Part shown: positions 15,629 to 23,823 of the stretch, in pieces | Position numbering within the stretch: position 1 is the first letter of the stretch | Layout of the letters: every line of letters begins with the position of its first letter | DNA from: Collinsella sp. | GTDB taxonomy: Bacteria > Actinomycetota > Coriobacteriia > Coriobacteriales > Coriobacteriaceae | Length of the DNA: 33,566 nucleotides | Assembly (NCBI GenBank): GCA_018376905.1 | Contig: JAHAAK010000028.1 | Span: 1-33,566 of the forward strand | Direction of reading: 5' to 3' | Notes under the pieces: model-generated | Seen by the model: the letters and a program-made list of their open reading frames with translations, nothing else | Databases searched by the model: none | What the model was told of the DNA's origin: nothing | Translations under genes and position numbers: made by a program

Positions 15629-15661
15629 CTATAACTATAGCGCTCTAATTTTTTATGTAAA
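15629..15661 (-). promoter_or_regulatory. bgl promoter with overlapping palindromic operator
   Basis: Leftward TTTACA (15661-15656), 16-nt spacer, TATAGT (15639-15634). The palindrome CTATA-ac-TATAG (15629-15640) covers the -10 element and is a good candidate binding site for the divergent GntR/UTRA regulator. The predicted leader is about 155 nt long. Confidence 0.6.
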
Positions 15662-15693
15662 GCGTCTTTTTTGTTTTTCTTTCTCGAACTTCT

Positions 15694-15722
15694 TTGATTA
15701 AAGCCATATAGATGCTTTTATA
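15694..15722 (+). promoter_or_regulatory. Probable promoter of the GntR-family regulator gene
   Basis: TTGATT (15694-15699), 17-nt spacer, TTTATA (15717-15722), in a clearly AT-rich stretch 48 nt before the regulator start. A second -10-like TATACT lies at 15728-15733. Confidence 0.4.
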
Positions 15723-15769
15723 GTAGGTATACTTTCTTTTACAGGCATTCATGTTAGAAAGGGGGTTCC

Positions 15770-16489
15770 ATGATTCCCAAATATGAGTCAATAGCTGCGG
15801 ATATTCGTCGCAGTATCGAGGATGGCGCCCTTAAGCCCGGCGACAAGCTACCCACTGTCGTTGAGTTCTGCGAGCTGTATGGCGTTTCCAAGATCACCGT
15901 CAAACGAGCAATTGAGCAAATTACCGAGGAAGGCTTGGTCACGAGCCGTCGCGGATCGGGCACCTACGTCAAGGACACCGCGGGGCTTCCCGGCAAAGCG
16001 TTTTTCCAAGGCAGAAACGACCGCGCGCAGGGCTTTACCTACGAGCATCGCGGTGAGAAGGTTGCCTCGGTGGTCTACGATTTCTCGATCGTCAATCCGC
16101 CGGCAGAGGTTGCCTCCCAGCTGGGAATGGCCGAAGACGACTTTGCCTATCACATCGTGCGCGTACGCGAGGTCGATGGCCTGCCCATCGTTATCGAGTA
16201 CACCTATATGCCGCTCGAGCTGATCCCGGGCCTGAAGAAAAAGGACCTGTACGCGTCGGTCTACAGCTATATCCGCGAGCAATGCGGGCTTAAGATCTCG
16301 AGCTTCCACCGCACCATTCGTGCCGTGGCGGCAACCGAGGAAGAGGCCAAGCGCCTGAACACCAAGCCCGGCTCTCCCCTGCTCGAGCTCAACCAGATTG
16401 GCTTTTTGGACAGCGGCGCCGCGTTTGAGTACTCGATTTCGCGCAACGTGGGCGACCGCTTTGAGCTGCACAACGTAACGTTGGCTTAA
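15770..16489 (+). CDS. GntR/HutC-family regulator with UTRA domain
   Basis: Sugar-phosphate-responsive transcription regulator, 239 residues. The N-terminal winged helix spans about 1-70 (YESIAADIRRSIEDGALKPGDKLPT, then VSKITVKRAIEQITEEGLVTSRRGSGTYV), followed by a UTRA ligand domain (about 95-235). The start has GAAAGGGGG 4-5 nt upstream. It is divergent from the bgl-PTS locus across 301 nt that hold both promoters and a palindrome over the bgl -10, so it probably represses that locus and responds to a phosphorylated glucoside (inference from position). Confidence 0.93.
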   Translation: MIPKYESIAADIRRSIEDGALKPGDKLPTVVEFCELYGVSKITVKRAIEQITEEGLVTSRRGSGTYVKDTAGLPGKAFFQGRNDRAQGFTYEHRGEKVASVVYDFSIVNPPAEVASQLGMAEDDFAYHIVRVREVDGLPIVIEYTYMPLELIPGLKKKDLYASVYSYIREQCGLKISSFHRTIRAVAATEEEAKRLNTKPGSPLLELNQIGFLDSGAAFEYSISRNVGDRFELHNVTLA

Positions 16490-16501
16490 GTTTGTAATCC
16501 G

Positions 16502-16541
16502 GCAGGCGCTCGCTTTGAGCCGTTTTTCGCGAGGTGCCTGC
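16502..16541 (+). promoter_or_regulatory. Hairpin between the regulator gene and manA
   Basis: GCAGGC plus CTCGC (16502-16513) pairs with GCGAG plus GCCTGC (16529-16541) with a small internal bulge. No U-run follows, so it is not a clear terminator. Confidence 0.35.
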
Positions 16542-16563
16542 ACAACCTGATGGGGGTATGCAC

Positions 16564-17496
16564 ATGTCCGATTTGATTAAACTCACGCCGATCTTCCACG
16601 AGAAGATTTGGGGCGGCCGCCAGCTGGAGACCGTCTTTGGCTATGACATTCCCGAGGGTCCCATCGGTGAGTGCTGGGCCATCTCGGCGCACCCCAACGG
16701 CGATTGCCAGATTGCCGAGGGTCCGTACGCCGGCCACACGCTGTCGTGGCTGTGGGCCGAGCATCGCGAGCTCTTTGGCAACTGCGAGGGCAAGGAGTTC
16801 CCGCTGCTCATTAAGATTCTGGACGCCAAGGACGACCTGTCGATCCAGATCCACCCCAACGACGAGTACGCCGCCGAGCATGAGAACGGTAGCCTGGGCA
16901 AGACCGAGTGCTGGTACGTGCTGGATTGCGAGCCCGGCGCCACGATCATCGTCGGCCAGCGCGCACATGACCGTGCCGAGGCCGCGCAGATGATCGAAGA
17001 GGGTCGCTGGGACGACATGCTCAACGTGCTGCCGATCCACAAGGGCGACTTTTTCCAAATCGACTCCGGCACCGTTCACGCCATCAAGACCGGCACGCTG
17101 ATTCTGGAGACGCAGCAGTCGAGCGACGTGACGTATCGCCTGTACGACTACGACCGCCCGGGCACCGACGGCAAACTGCGCCCGCTGCACATTGAGCAGA
17201 GCCTGGACTGTATCAACTTTAACGCGCAGGCCCCGACCGACGGCACCGTGACCGCACCCGAAGTCAATGGCGTGACCGAGCTCGAGTCCAACCCCTGCTA
17301 CACCGTCGACCGCGTTCGCGTGGACGGCAGCAAGACCCTGGAGCAGCGCTGGCCCTTCATGTGCCTCTCGGTCATCGACGGCAAAGGCACCGTCTGCGGC
17401 GACTCCGTCCACAAGGGCAGTCACCTACTGGCGCCGTCCACCGTGAACAAGATTGAACTCGAGGGCACCATGGAGCTGATCATCAGCCATCTGTAA
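16564..17496 (+). CDS. manA: Mannose-6-phosphate isomerase, class I
   Basis: Zinc enzyme interconverting mannose 6-phosphate and fructose 6-phosphate. The 310-residue cupin protein is the short type I form found in Gram-positives. Zinc ligands are visible: Q95 and H97 in IQIHPND, E115 in GKTECW, H172 in GTVHAI. The ATG at 16564 is preceded by GGGGGT at 6 nt; upstream GTG 16534 and ATG 16558 have no RBS. It is 74 nt after the GntR-type gene on the same strand and may be co-transcribed, adding a route to glycolysis. Confidence 0.95.
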   Translation: MSDLIKLTPIFHEKIWGGRQLETVFGYDIPEGPIGECWAISAHPNGDCQIAEGPYAGHTLSWLWAEHRELFGNCEGKEFPLLIKILDAKDDLSIQIHPNDEYAAEHENGSLGKTECWYVLDCEPGATIIVGQRAHDRAEAAQMIEEGRWDDMLNVLPIHKGDFFQIDSGTVHAIKTGTLILETQQSSDVTYRLYDYDRPGTDGKLRPLHIEQSLDCINFNAQAPTDGTVTAPEVNGVTELESNPCYTVDRVRVDGSKTLEQRWPFMCLSVIDGKGTVCGDSVHKGSHLLAPSTVNKIELEGTMELIISHL

Positions 17497-17521
17497 GCCG
17501 CAGAAACAACCCAAAACGCAA

Positions 17522-17559
17522 CAAGGGGCTCCCCCGTTCTTCAACGGAGGAGTCCCTTG
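17522..17559 (+). terminator. Terminator-like hairpin after manA
   Basis: Near-perfect palindrome: CAAGGG, CTCC and CCGTT pair with AACGG, GGAG and CCCTTG around a 4-nt CTTC loop. It lies 25 nt after the manA stop between convergent genes. A clear U-run is lacking. Confidence 0.65.
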
Positions 17560-17655
17560 CCATATCTATTTATCAGCCCACCCGGCTCTCCAGACCAAAA
17601 AGCGAACGAGCAGAGCGATGTTCGCGAGCTGCATGCCGTAACGCCACAAGGAAGA

Positions 17656-17770
17656 GGGCGCGACGGGGGCTTTGGTCGATCGCGAGTTCCGCACGAGCCG
17701 GAGAGCACTTAATGTGCTCTCCGTGCGAGCAGGACTGTCCGAGCAGGCGACCAAAGCCCCCGGCGCGCCC
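17656..17770. repeat. Nested palindrome after the pcrA stop
   Basis: Outer arms 17656-17678 and 17748-17770 are complementary at 22 of 23 positions. Centred between them is a perfect 10-bp hairpin (17699-17708 with 17714-17723) with loop TTAAT. The outer arm begins about 14 nt past the pcrA stop codon. No ORF with an RBS lies inside. Confidence 0.85.
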
Positions 17771-17784
17771 GGTCAACCTCGCAG

Positions 17785-20688
17785 TTAGGCATTCAGCTTG
17801 ACGATCGGAGCGAATCCCTTCATAAGCTTTTTGGTCTGGCCGGTCTTTTCGAATTGAACCTCGATCATGTCTCCAGCGACCGAGATCACGGTGCCCGTGC
17901 CAAAGGTCTTGTGGCTCACGGTATCACCCGCGGCAAAGTCCTGCGATGCGCTGGCGCGATCGACCTTGCGCTCCACCGTCGGGGACACCTTAGACGACGA
18001 CTTTTTGGCTCGCGGCGCGCCCGAGCCAAAGGTCGAGGCAACGCGACCGGCATCGGGCGAAACCCCACGATGGCGCTCGGTCCCGTAGCTGCTGCCGCCA
18101 AAGAAATCGTCAAAGCTCGATCCGCCGCGCGAACCGGAACCGCCGGTCGAGCGCGTATGCGAGCCAAACACCTTGCCGCCATACATATCCGAGCCCATGC
18201 CCGAGCCAAAGGTGCCGTGACGGTCGCCGCGCTTCTCCCAGCCCGTGCCCTCAAAACCGGCAGAGCCGATACCGCTAAACTCGATATCCTCAAACGGAAT
18301 CTCGTTGAGGAAGCGCGAGCGCGGGTTGGCAGAGGTCGAACCGTAGGTGCGACGTGTGGCCGCATAGGTCAAGAACAGACGCTTGCGAGCACGTGTGATG
18401 GCGACGTAGGCCAAGCGACGCTCCTCCTCGAGCTTGCCCGGATCGTCGCTACCGCCAAAGTCGTGCACGTGCGGGAAGATGCCTTCCTCCATGCCGGCCA
18501 CGAACACCGCGGGGAACTCCAAGCCCTTGGCGGAGTGAATGGTCATCATGGTGATGGCATGCGTCTCGCCGGCCAGAGAATCCAAGTCGGAGCGCAGAGC
18601 CAGCCACTCCATGAGTGCAGGCAACGCCTTACAGGTGAGCGGGCCGTAGGTGCGCTCGATCTCGTCGGCATGCACGGCACCGGCGGGCAGCTCTGTCGGC
18701 GCGGCATACGCGTTGCCCGCGATGGCGGCGGCCAGAGCATCTTGCGGAGAAAGCGCCGGGGCGGCCAAACTATCGAGCGGATTGGAGCCCGCGGCGTCAC
18801 GGGCGCCGACAAGCGCCTCAAACGAAGACGCGGGCGCAGACGGGCCAGGCTCGGGCGCAGGTGCGCTCACCACAACGGGCTCGGGCTCAGCGTCGGCAGG
18901 CACATCGGCAACACCGGCCGCACGCAGCTCTTCCAAGCTCTCGAGCGTGCCTTCGATATCCTCGTGCGTCTCCTCAAATTCCGCCGCAACGCCCAGGAAT
19001 TCCTGGATGTTCTCGGCGCGGCTCTCGGACTCCATGGTGCCCTCGGCGCGGAAGGCCTGCAGCAGGCCCGTCTTGTCGACAATCATCTCGACGACGTCCT
19101 TGAGCTCGCCGTCCATGCGCCGGCCCTCGCGCACCAGCGCCACAAAGCTCGACAGGCCGTTGCGCACCTTGGCGCTAAACATGCCCGTCTCGGCCGTCGC
19201 AATCTCACAGGCTTGGAAGAACGAGCAGCGGTTGTCGCGTGCCAGCTGCTCAATCTTTTGAATCGAGGTGGAGCCGATGCCGCGGCGCGGCGTGTTGATG
19301 ACGCGCTTGACGCTCATCTCGTCGGCCGGGTTCACGATCATCTTGAGGTAGGCCATGACGTCGCGGATCTCGGCACGGTCGAAGAATCGCGTGCCGCCGA
19401 CGATCTTGTAGGGCACGCCCGCGCGCAGGAACATATCTTCGAGGATACGCGACTGGGCGTTGGTGCGATAGAACACGGCGATATCGTCGTAGCTCGTGCC
19501 CTTGGAGTGCAGCTTTTCGATCTCGCCGGCAATCCAGCGGCCCTCGTCGCGCTCATCGCTCGCTTGGAAGGCCTGAATCTTCTCGCCATCGCCCTCGGCC
19601 GTAAACAGACGCTTGTCCTTGCGCTGCGAGTTGTGGCGAACAACGGCGTTGGCGGCGCTCAGGATGTGACCCGTGGAGCGATAGTTCTGCTCCAGCTTGA
19701 CGGTCTTGCAGTTTTTAAAGTCCTTCTCAAAGTCCAGGATGTTGGTGATGTCGGCGCCGCGCCAGCTATAAATGGACTGGTCATCGTCGCCTACGACCAT
19801 GAGGTTTTGGTACTTGGCGGCCAGCAGGTTGGCGATCTCGTACTGGACGTGGTTGGTGTCCTGATACTCGTCGACGCTAATGTAGCGGAAGCGCTCCTGG
19901 TACTTGTCGAGCACCTCGGGGCGGGTGCGCAGCAGCTCGAGCGTGCGCACGAGCAGGTCATCGAAGTCCATCGCGTTGGCGGCGCGCAGGCGACGCTCCA
20001 GCTCCATATAGACCTGTGCGGCCTTTTTATCGTTGGGGCTATCGGCAGATTTGAGCATGTCCTCGGGCCCGATCATGGCGTTTTTGGCCGAACTGATCTT
20101 GCTGCGGATCATGTTGATGGGGAACTGCTTTTGCTCGATACCGAGTGCCTGCATAATGTCGCGCACCATGCGCTTGGAATCGTCGTCATCGTAGATGGTG
20201 AACTGACCGGTATAGCCCAGCAGGTCGGCGTCCTCGCGCAGCATGCGCACGCACATGGCATGGAAGGTGCACACCCACATGCCACGGGTACCGCTGGGAA
20301 TAAGTGCCGCCAGACGCTCGCGCATCTCGGCCGCGGCCTTGTTGGTAAACGTGATGGCAAGGATCTGCCAGGGCTTAACACCCAGGTCGCCGAGCATATG
20401 GGCGATGCGGAAGGTCAGGACGCGGGTCTTGCCCGAGCCAGCACCGGCAAGGACCAGCAACGGACCCTCGGTCGTCAGGACGGCCTCGCGCTGGGCGGGG
20501 TTAAGGCTGTCGATGTCGACGAGCGGCTTAGCGGGCTTGGGTGCCGGTGCGTGAGCATCGTAGATGTCGAGCGGGACGAGCTCGGGCTCCGGCGCAGCGG
20601 GGGCAGTGTATGCATCAAGCGGCACGGGTGCCGGTGCGGGCGGCACGGGTACCGCGGCATTCTTTTCCCAGGGCAAGGGCTGGGTCAT
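17785..20688 (-). CDS. pcrA: ATP-dependent DNA helicase PcrA/UvrD, extended form
   Basis: Superfamily 1A 3'-5' helicase for nucleotide-excision repair and replication restart. The ATG at 20688 (GAGGAG 6 nt upstream) gives 967 residues, against about 720-750 for typical PcrA. Motifs: Walker A AGAGSGKT with K87, VDEYQDTN, GDDDQSIYSWRGAD, EQNYRST, TIHSAKGLEFPAVFV, and YVAITRARKRL. The extra length is low complexity: a Pro/Ala N-terminus (about 1-60), an Ala/Pro/Glu insert (about 590-670) and a Gly/Ser linker (about 806-900). The last 50 residues (DTVSHKTFGTGTVISV) form the Tudor-like domain that in PcrA binds RNA polymerase. Confidence 0.95.
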   Translation of the reverse strand: MTQPLPWEKNAAVPVPPAPAPVPLDAYTAPAAPEPELVPLDIYDAHAPAPKPAKPLVDIDSLNPAQREAVLTTEGPLLVLAGAGSGKTRVLTFRIAHMLGDLGVKPWQILAITFTNKAAAEMRERLAALIPSGTRGMWVCTFHAMCVRMLREDADLLGYTGQFTIYDDDDSKRMVRDIMQALGIEQKQFPINMIRSKISSAKNAMIGPEDMLKSADSPNDKKAAQVYMELERRLRAANAMDFDDLLVRTLELLRTRPEVLDKYQERFRYISVDEYQDTNHVQYEIANLLAAKYQNLMVVGDDDQSIYSWRGADITNILDFEKDFKNCKTVKLEQNYRSTGHILSAANAVVRHNSQRKDKRLFTAEGDGEKIQAFQASDERDEGRWIAGEIEKLHSKGTSYDDIAVFYRTNAQSRILEDMFLRAGVPYKIVGGTRFFDRAEIRDVMAYLKMIVNPADEMSVKRVINTPRRGIGSTSIQKIEQLARDNRCSFFQACEIATAETGMFSAKVRNGLSSFVALVREGRRMDGELKDVVEMIVDKTGLLQAFRAEGTMESESRAENIQEFLGVAAEFEETHEDIEGTLESLEELRAAGVADVPADAEPEPVVVSAPAPEPGPSAPASSFEALVGARDAAGSNPLDSLAAPALSPQDALAAAIAGNAYAAPTELPAGAVHADEIERTYGPLTCKALPALMEWLALRSDLDSLAGETHAITMMTIHSAKGLEFPAVFVAGMEEGIFPHVHDFGGSDDPGKLEEERRLAYVAITRARKRLFLTYAATRRTYGSTSANPRSRFLNEIPFEDIEFSGIGSAGFEGTGWEKRGDRHGTFGSGMGSDMYGGKVFGSHTRSTGGSGSRGGSSFDDFFGGSSYGTERHRGVSPDAGRVASTFGSGAPRAKKSSSKVSPTVERKVDRASASQDFAAGDTVSHKTFGTGTVISVAGDMIEVQFEKTGQTKKLMKGFAPIVKLNA

Positions 20689-20826
20689 GGGCGACTCCTC
20701 ATCTGACGGACGGCGCGCCTGCGGGCAGCGCCATAGTTTGAGCCGTACCAGTATACCGAGCCGCGCGGACACCGACGCAAATCACACCACGACTCCGCGC
20801 ACCGCCACCACCCAAGCGCCCCAAAT

Positions 20827-20895
20827 AAGTTGCGGTGAAATAGTTCCTGAAACCAGCCTTCTGGCCCCCAAACAGGAACTATTCCACCGCAACTT
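20827..20895. repeat. 23-bp inverted repeat between pcrA and the dehydrogenase gene
   Basis: Arms 20827-20849 and 20873-20895 (AAGTTGCGGTG... / ...CACCGCAACTT) match at 22 of 23 positions, with a small CCAG-CTGG hairpin (20853-20864) in the 23-nt spacer. It lies between divergent start codons. The rest of 20689-20961 shows only the two RBSs and a weak TAGAAT near 20914. Confidence 0.85.
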
Positions 20896-20961
20896 CGATT
20901 GGCTTGGAGGGCTAGAATATCTACCACTTCTACCTCATCCCCACATGGCAGGAGGACCTCT

Positions 20962-21960
20962 GTGAAGCATAAGGTGCTCTATTATATGGTCGACGGTTCG
21001 ACCGAGGCGGGCCAGGCGGCGCTCGACGCAATCGAAGGCGGCAACCAGATTGAGCTGGTGGGCTGCGCGCATGAGCCCAATGTCTGCCCCACTGCCGAGC
21101 AGCTGGCAGGCTGCGAGGGCTTTGTCGGCGAGTTCGGTCCCGTTGACGATGCATGTGCCGACGCTATGGCAGCCGCGGGAATGCGCATTGTCTCGAACAT
21201 GTCTATCGGCCTGAACCACGTTGCCGTCGACCGGCTGGCCTCACATGGCATCACCGTCACCAACTGTCCCGGATACTGCTCGGACGATGTCGCCCAGCAC
21301 ACCGTTGCCCTGATGCTCGACCTGATGCGACAGGTCACGTTGCTCAACCGCGACGTGCGCGACGGCGCCTGGAATCCGCTGGGCGGGTATACCATGCACC
21401 GTACGCAAGGCCGCACGTTGGGATTGGTCTTTTTTGGCAGCATCGCGCGCGCCGTCGCGCCCATCGCGCAGGCGCTCGGCATGAAGGTACTGGTGTGGGC
21501 GCCGACCAAGACGGCAGAAGAGCTTGCCGCCGCCGGTTGCGCCAAGGCTCAAACGCTCGATGAACTGCTCGGCGCATCGGATATCGTCAGCCTGCATTGT
21601 CCGCTGATTCCCGAGACCGAGAAGCTGATTGGCAAGCGCGAACTTGCGCTTATGAAACCCACGGCATTTTTGATTAACACGGCCCGCGGGCCCATCGTGG
21701 ATGAGAATGCCCTAGTCGCCGCGTTGGACGAGGGCATCGCCAGCGGTGGCACGCGCGGCATCTGCGGCGCCGCGCTCGACGTGCTCGCCGATGAGACCGC
21801 GCCCAACCAGGCTCTGATCGCGCACCCGCGCTGCATTGTCACGCCCCATTGTGCGTACAGCACGCAGGAAGCCTACGACACCGTCCGTCGCATGTCGCTG
21901 CAGGCCGTAGTAGACAAGCTCGTCTTTAACCGCAAGCCCGAACACACCGTTACCGAATAA
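20962..21960 (+). CDS. D-isomer 2-hydroxyacid dehydrogenase family protein
   Basis: NAD-dependent oxidoreductase related to phosphoglycerate dehydrogenase and CtBP-like proteins; the substrate is unknown. Start GTG at 20962 with AGGAGG 6 nt upstream; 332 residues, normal length. The catalytic triad is present: R242 in NTARGPIVDE, E278 in LDVLADE, H296 in VTPHCAYS. The nucleotide-binding loop is unusual: the place normally held by GxGxxG reads FFGSIA (157-162), keeping only the central glycine. It is monocistronic, and a palindromic repeat begins at its stop codon. Confidence 0.88.
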   Translation: MKHKVLYYMVDGSTEAGQAALDAIEGGNQIELVGCAHEPNVCPTAEQLAGCEGFVGEFGPVDDACADAMAAAGMRIVSNMSIGLNHVAVDRLASHGITVTNCPGYCSDDVAQHTVALMLDLMRQVTLLNRDVRDGAWNPLGGYTMHRTQGRTLGLVFFGSIARAVAPIAQALGMKVLVWAPTKTAEELAAAGCAKAQTLDELLGASDIVSLHCPLIPETEKLIGKRELALMKPTAFLINTARGPIVDENALVAALDEGIASGGTRGICGAALDVLADETAPNQALIAHPRCIVTPHCAYSTQEAYDTVRRMSLQAVVDKLVFNRKPEHTVTE

Positions 21961-21993
21961 TTGGTGCAAAGTAACCTGACCCCAATGCACCAA
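21961..21993. repeat. Palindromic repeat, GGTGCAAA type (copy E)
   Basis: TTGGTGCA (21961-21968) is inverted as TGCACCAA (21986-21993). The inner stretch GGTGCAAAGTAACCTG plus ACCCC matches copy D (from 10550) with one mismatch in 21. It begins at the base after the dehydrogenase stop codon. Confidence 0.7.
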
Positions 21994-22028
21994 TCACGGA
22001 ACCGCCGATGCCATGGCAACGGCAGCGA

Positions 22029-22128
22029 GCGGCGGCCAGAGCGAACAAATTGGCATGAAAAGAGGGCGGCATAGACCTTTTGATCATGCCACCCTCTTTG
22101 AATGACAAGTTGTCGCTCTGGCCGCCGC
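22029..22128. repeat. Nested palindrome after the uppP stop
   Basis: Outer arms 22029-22044 and 22113-22128 are a perfect 16-bp inverted repeat. Inside, 22061-22072 pairs with 22086-22097 with one mismatch that becomes a G-U pair in the leftward RNA. The outer arm starts about 15 nt past the uppP stop. Confidence 0.88.
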
Positions 22129-22143
22129 GCAGCGTCAACCAAG

Positions 22144-23124
22144 TTACAGGCCGAGCATGGGCTCCAGAACGAAGAAGTATGCGAGCACCACGATGCCCAG
22201 GATGATGCGGTAGACGCCGAAGCACTTGAAGTCGTGACGACGGACAAAGCCCATGAGCCACTTGATGGCGATGAGCGAAACCACAAAGGCCACGACGCAG
22301 CCCACGCCCAAGATGGCGACCTCGTTGGCGCCAAACGTGCCGCCCTTAATGAAGTACTTGACCAGCTTGAGCGCGCTCGCACCGAACATAACGGGGATGG
22401 CCAGGAAGAACGTGAACTTGGATGCCACCGAGCGCGTGCAGCCCAAAAGCAGGCCACCGATGATGGTGGAGCCAGAGCGCGACGTACCCGGCACCAGCGA
22501 AAGTACCTGGAAGCAACCGATGCCCAGCGCCGTCTTCCAGCTCAGGTCCTCGAGCGTAGTGATGGAGCCAAAGTCCAGGTCCTCGTCATCGTCCTCATCC
22601 TCGGCAACAGCCGCCGCGGGCGCCGCAAAGTGCGCACCGGCGGGACGTCCGCCCGCCACCACGGCGCGCGAGCCAAACGAACCCGCAACGGCCATTTCCT
22701 CGCGCTTGCTGGCACGCCAGTTCTCGATCACGATAAACAGCACGCCGTACACGATGAGCGCCAGCGCCACGACGGGAGCGTTATAGAAATGCTCCTCCAT
22801 CCAGTCGTTGAGCGGCAGGCCAATCGCCGCGGCGGGAATACAGCCGAGCACGATCTTGCCCCACAGCACCCAGGTGTCGCGACGGCCCTCCTTGCCCTTG
22901 CTAGGCGAGAACGGGTTGAGCTCGTGGAAGAACAGCACACAGACGGCCAGAATGGCGCCAAGCTGAATCACGACCAGGAACATATTCCAGAACGTCTCGC
23001 TCACGTTCATCTTGACGAACTCGTCCACCAAGATCATGTGGCCCGTCGACGAAACCGGCAACCATTCGGTGATGCCCTCGACCAGGCCCATGAAGGCAGA
23101 TTTTAGAAGCTCGATAATATCCAA
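22144..23124 (-). CDS. uppP: Undecaprenyl-diphosphate phosphatase (bacitracin resistance family)
   Basis: Integral membrane enzyme that dephosphorylates undecaprenyl diphosphate to recycle the peptidoglycan carrier lipid. The probable start is TTG at 23124 with GAGGGGG just upstream, giving MDIIELLK, the usual family N-terminus; 326 residues. Active-site motifs are VEGITEWLPVSSTGH (15-29) and PGTSRSGST (212-220, R216). An unusual hydrophilic insert at about 142-190, rich in Ala and Asp/Glu (AEDEDDDEDLDF), accounts for the extra 50 residues over the usual about 270. It is divergent from the stress protein gene. Confidence 0.93.
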   Translation of the reverse strand: MDIIELLKSAFMGLVEGITEWLPVSSTGHMILVDEFVKMNVSETFWNMFLVVIQLGAILAVCVLFFHELNPFSPSKGKEGRRDTWVLWGKIVLGCIPAAAIGLPLNDWMEEHFYNAPVVALALIVYGVLFIVIENWRASKREEMAVAGSFGSRAVVAGGRPAGAHFAAPAAAVAEDEDDDEDLDFGSITTLEDLSWKTALGIGCFQVLSLVPGTSRSGSTIIGGLLLGCTRSVASKFTFFLAIPVMFGASALKLVKYFIKGGTFGANEVAILGVGCVVAFVVSLIAIKWLMGFVRRHDFKCFGVYRIILGIVVLAYFFVLEPMLGL

Positions 23125-23372
23125 AGGGACCCCCTCGTTTGACACCCGCCGGTAGATGTTCTGCGGACGATGCGGGCGATGTCCCATTATCAACCGTAAC
23201 GGCGTGCCCAAACCGACCCTTACCAAAAAACTCGCCCGTTCACAGAATTGCGAGCGGTCAAACTGGAATCCTTGGGTATAACTGCAACAAGGTAAAGTGT
23301 CCGGCGGCCAACGCACCCGCGTCCGCCCGACGCACGAGCCCCGCGCCCGTGCGATAGACCAAGGAGGAAACC

Positions 23373-23810
23373 ATGAACGAGGGCTACACCAAGGTATTTG
23401 TTTCACTCGACGGTACTGAGCAGCAGGATTTTGTGCTCGCGCGCGCCATCAAGGTCGCCGCGAACAACGGCGCCAAGCTGATTATCGGGCACGTGATTGA
23501 TTCGACGGCGCTCGAGAGTGCCGGAGCCTACCCGGTCGACCTAGTTAATGGCTTGGAGGAGGCCTTTAACAACTCGATCGCCAAGCAGCTCGAGGAAGCC
23601 AAGGCCAATCCCGACATTCCCGAGGTCGAAGTTATGATTCGCGCCGGCCGCATTCGCGAAACCCTCAAGGACGAGATGCTCGACGTGGTCAAGCCCGACC
23701 TGGTGCTCTGCGGTGCCCGCGGCCTATCCTCGATTAAGTATGCGCTGCTGGGCTCGATTTCGACGTTCCTGCTGCGTAACACGGACTGCGACATTTTGGT
23801 CGTGAAGTAG
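23373..23810 (+). CDS. Universal stress protein (UspA family)
   Basis: Single-domain cytoplasmic Usp of 145 residues. It has the ATP-binding motif G-x2-G-x9-GS (GARG at 114-117, then GSIS at 127-130), so it probably binds ATP. AAGGAGG lies 5 nt before the ATG. It is monocistronic between divergent uppP and the convergent two-component genes. A TATAAC box near 23276 could be its -10, without a clear -35. Confidence 0.93.
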   Translation: MNEGYTKVFVSLDGTEQQDFVLARAIKVAANNGAKLIIGHVIDSTALESAGAYPVDLVNGLEEAFNNSIAKQLEEAKANPDIPEVEVMIRAGRIRETLKDEMLDVVKPDLVLCGARGLSSIKYALLGSISTFLLRNTDCDILVVK

Positions 23811-23823
23811 GTTCCTTCCCGTC

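Noticed and set aside
15469..15660. BglG/LicT antiterminator in the bgl leader
   Set aside because: The long stem does not resemble a RAT sequence, no terminator overlaps it, and the local regulator is GntR/UTRA.
17854..20706. 950-codon rightward open frame
   Set aside because: Antisense shadow of pcrA, whose helicase motifs are certain; no RBS or domain.
22102..23106. Nested palindromes and long antisense frames as a CRISPR or mobile element near uppP
   Set aside because: No regularly spaced direct repeats, no transposase or integrase; the frame is antisense to uppP.
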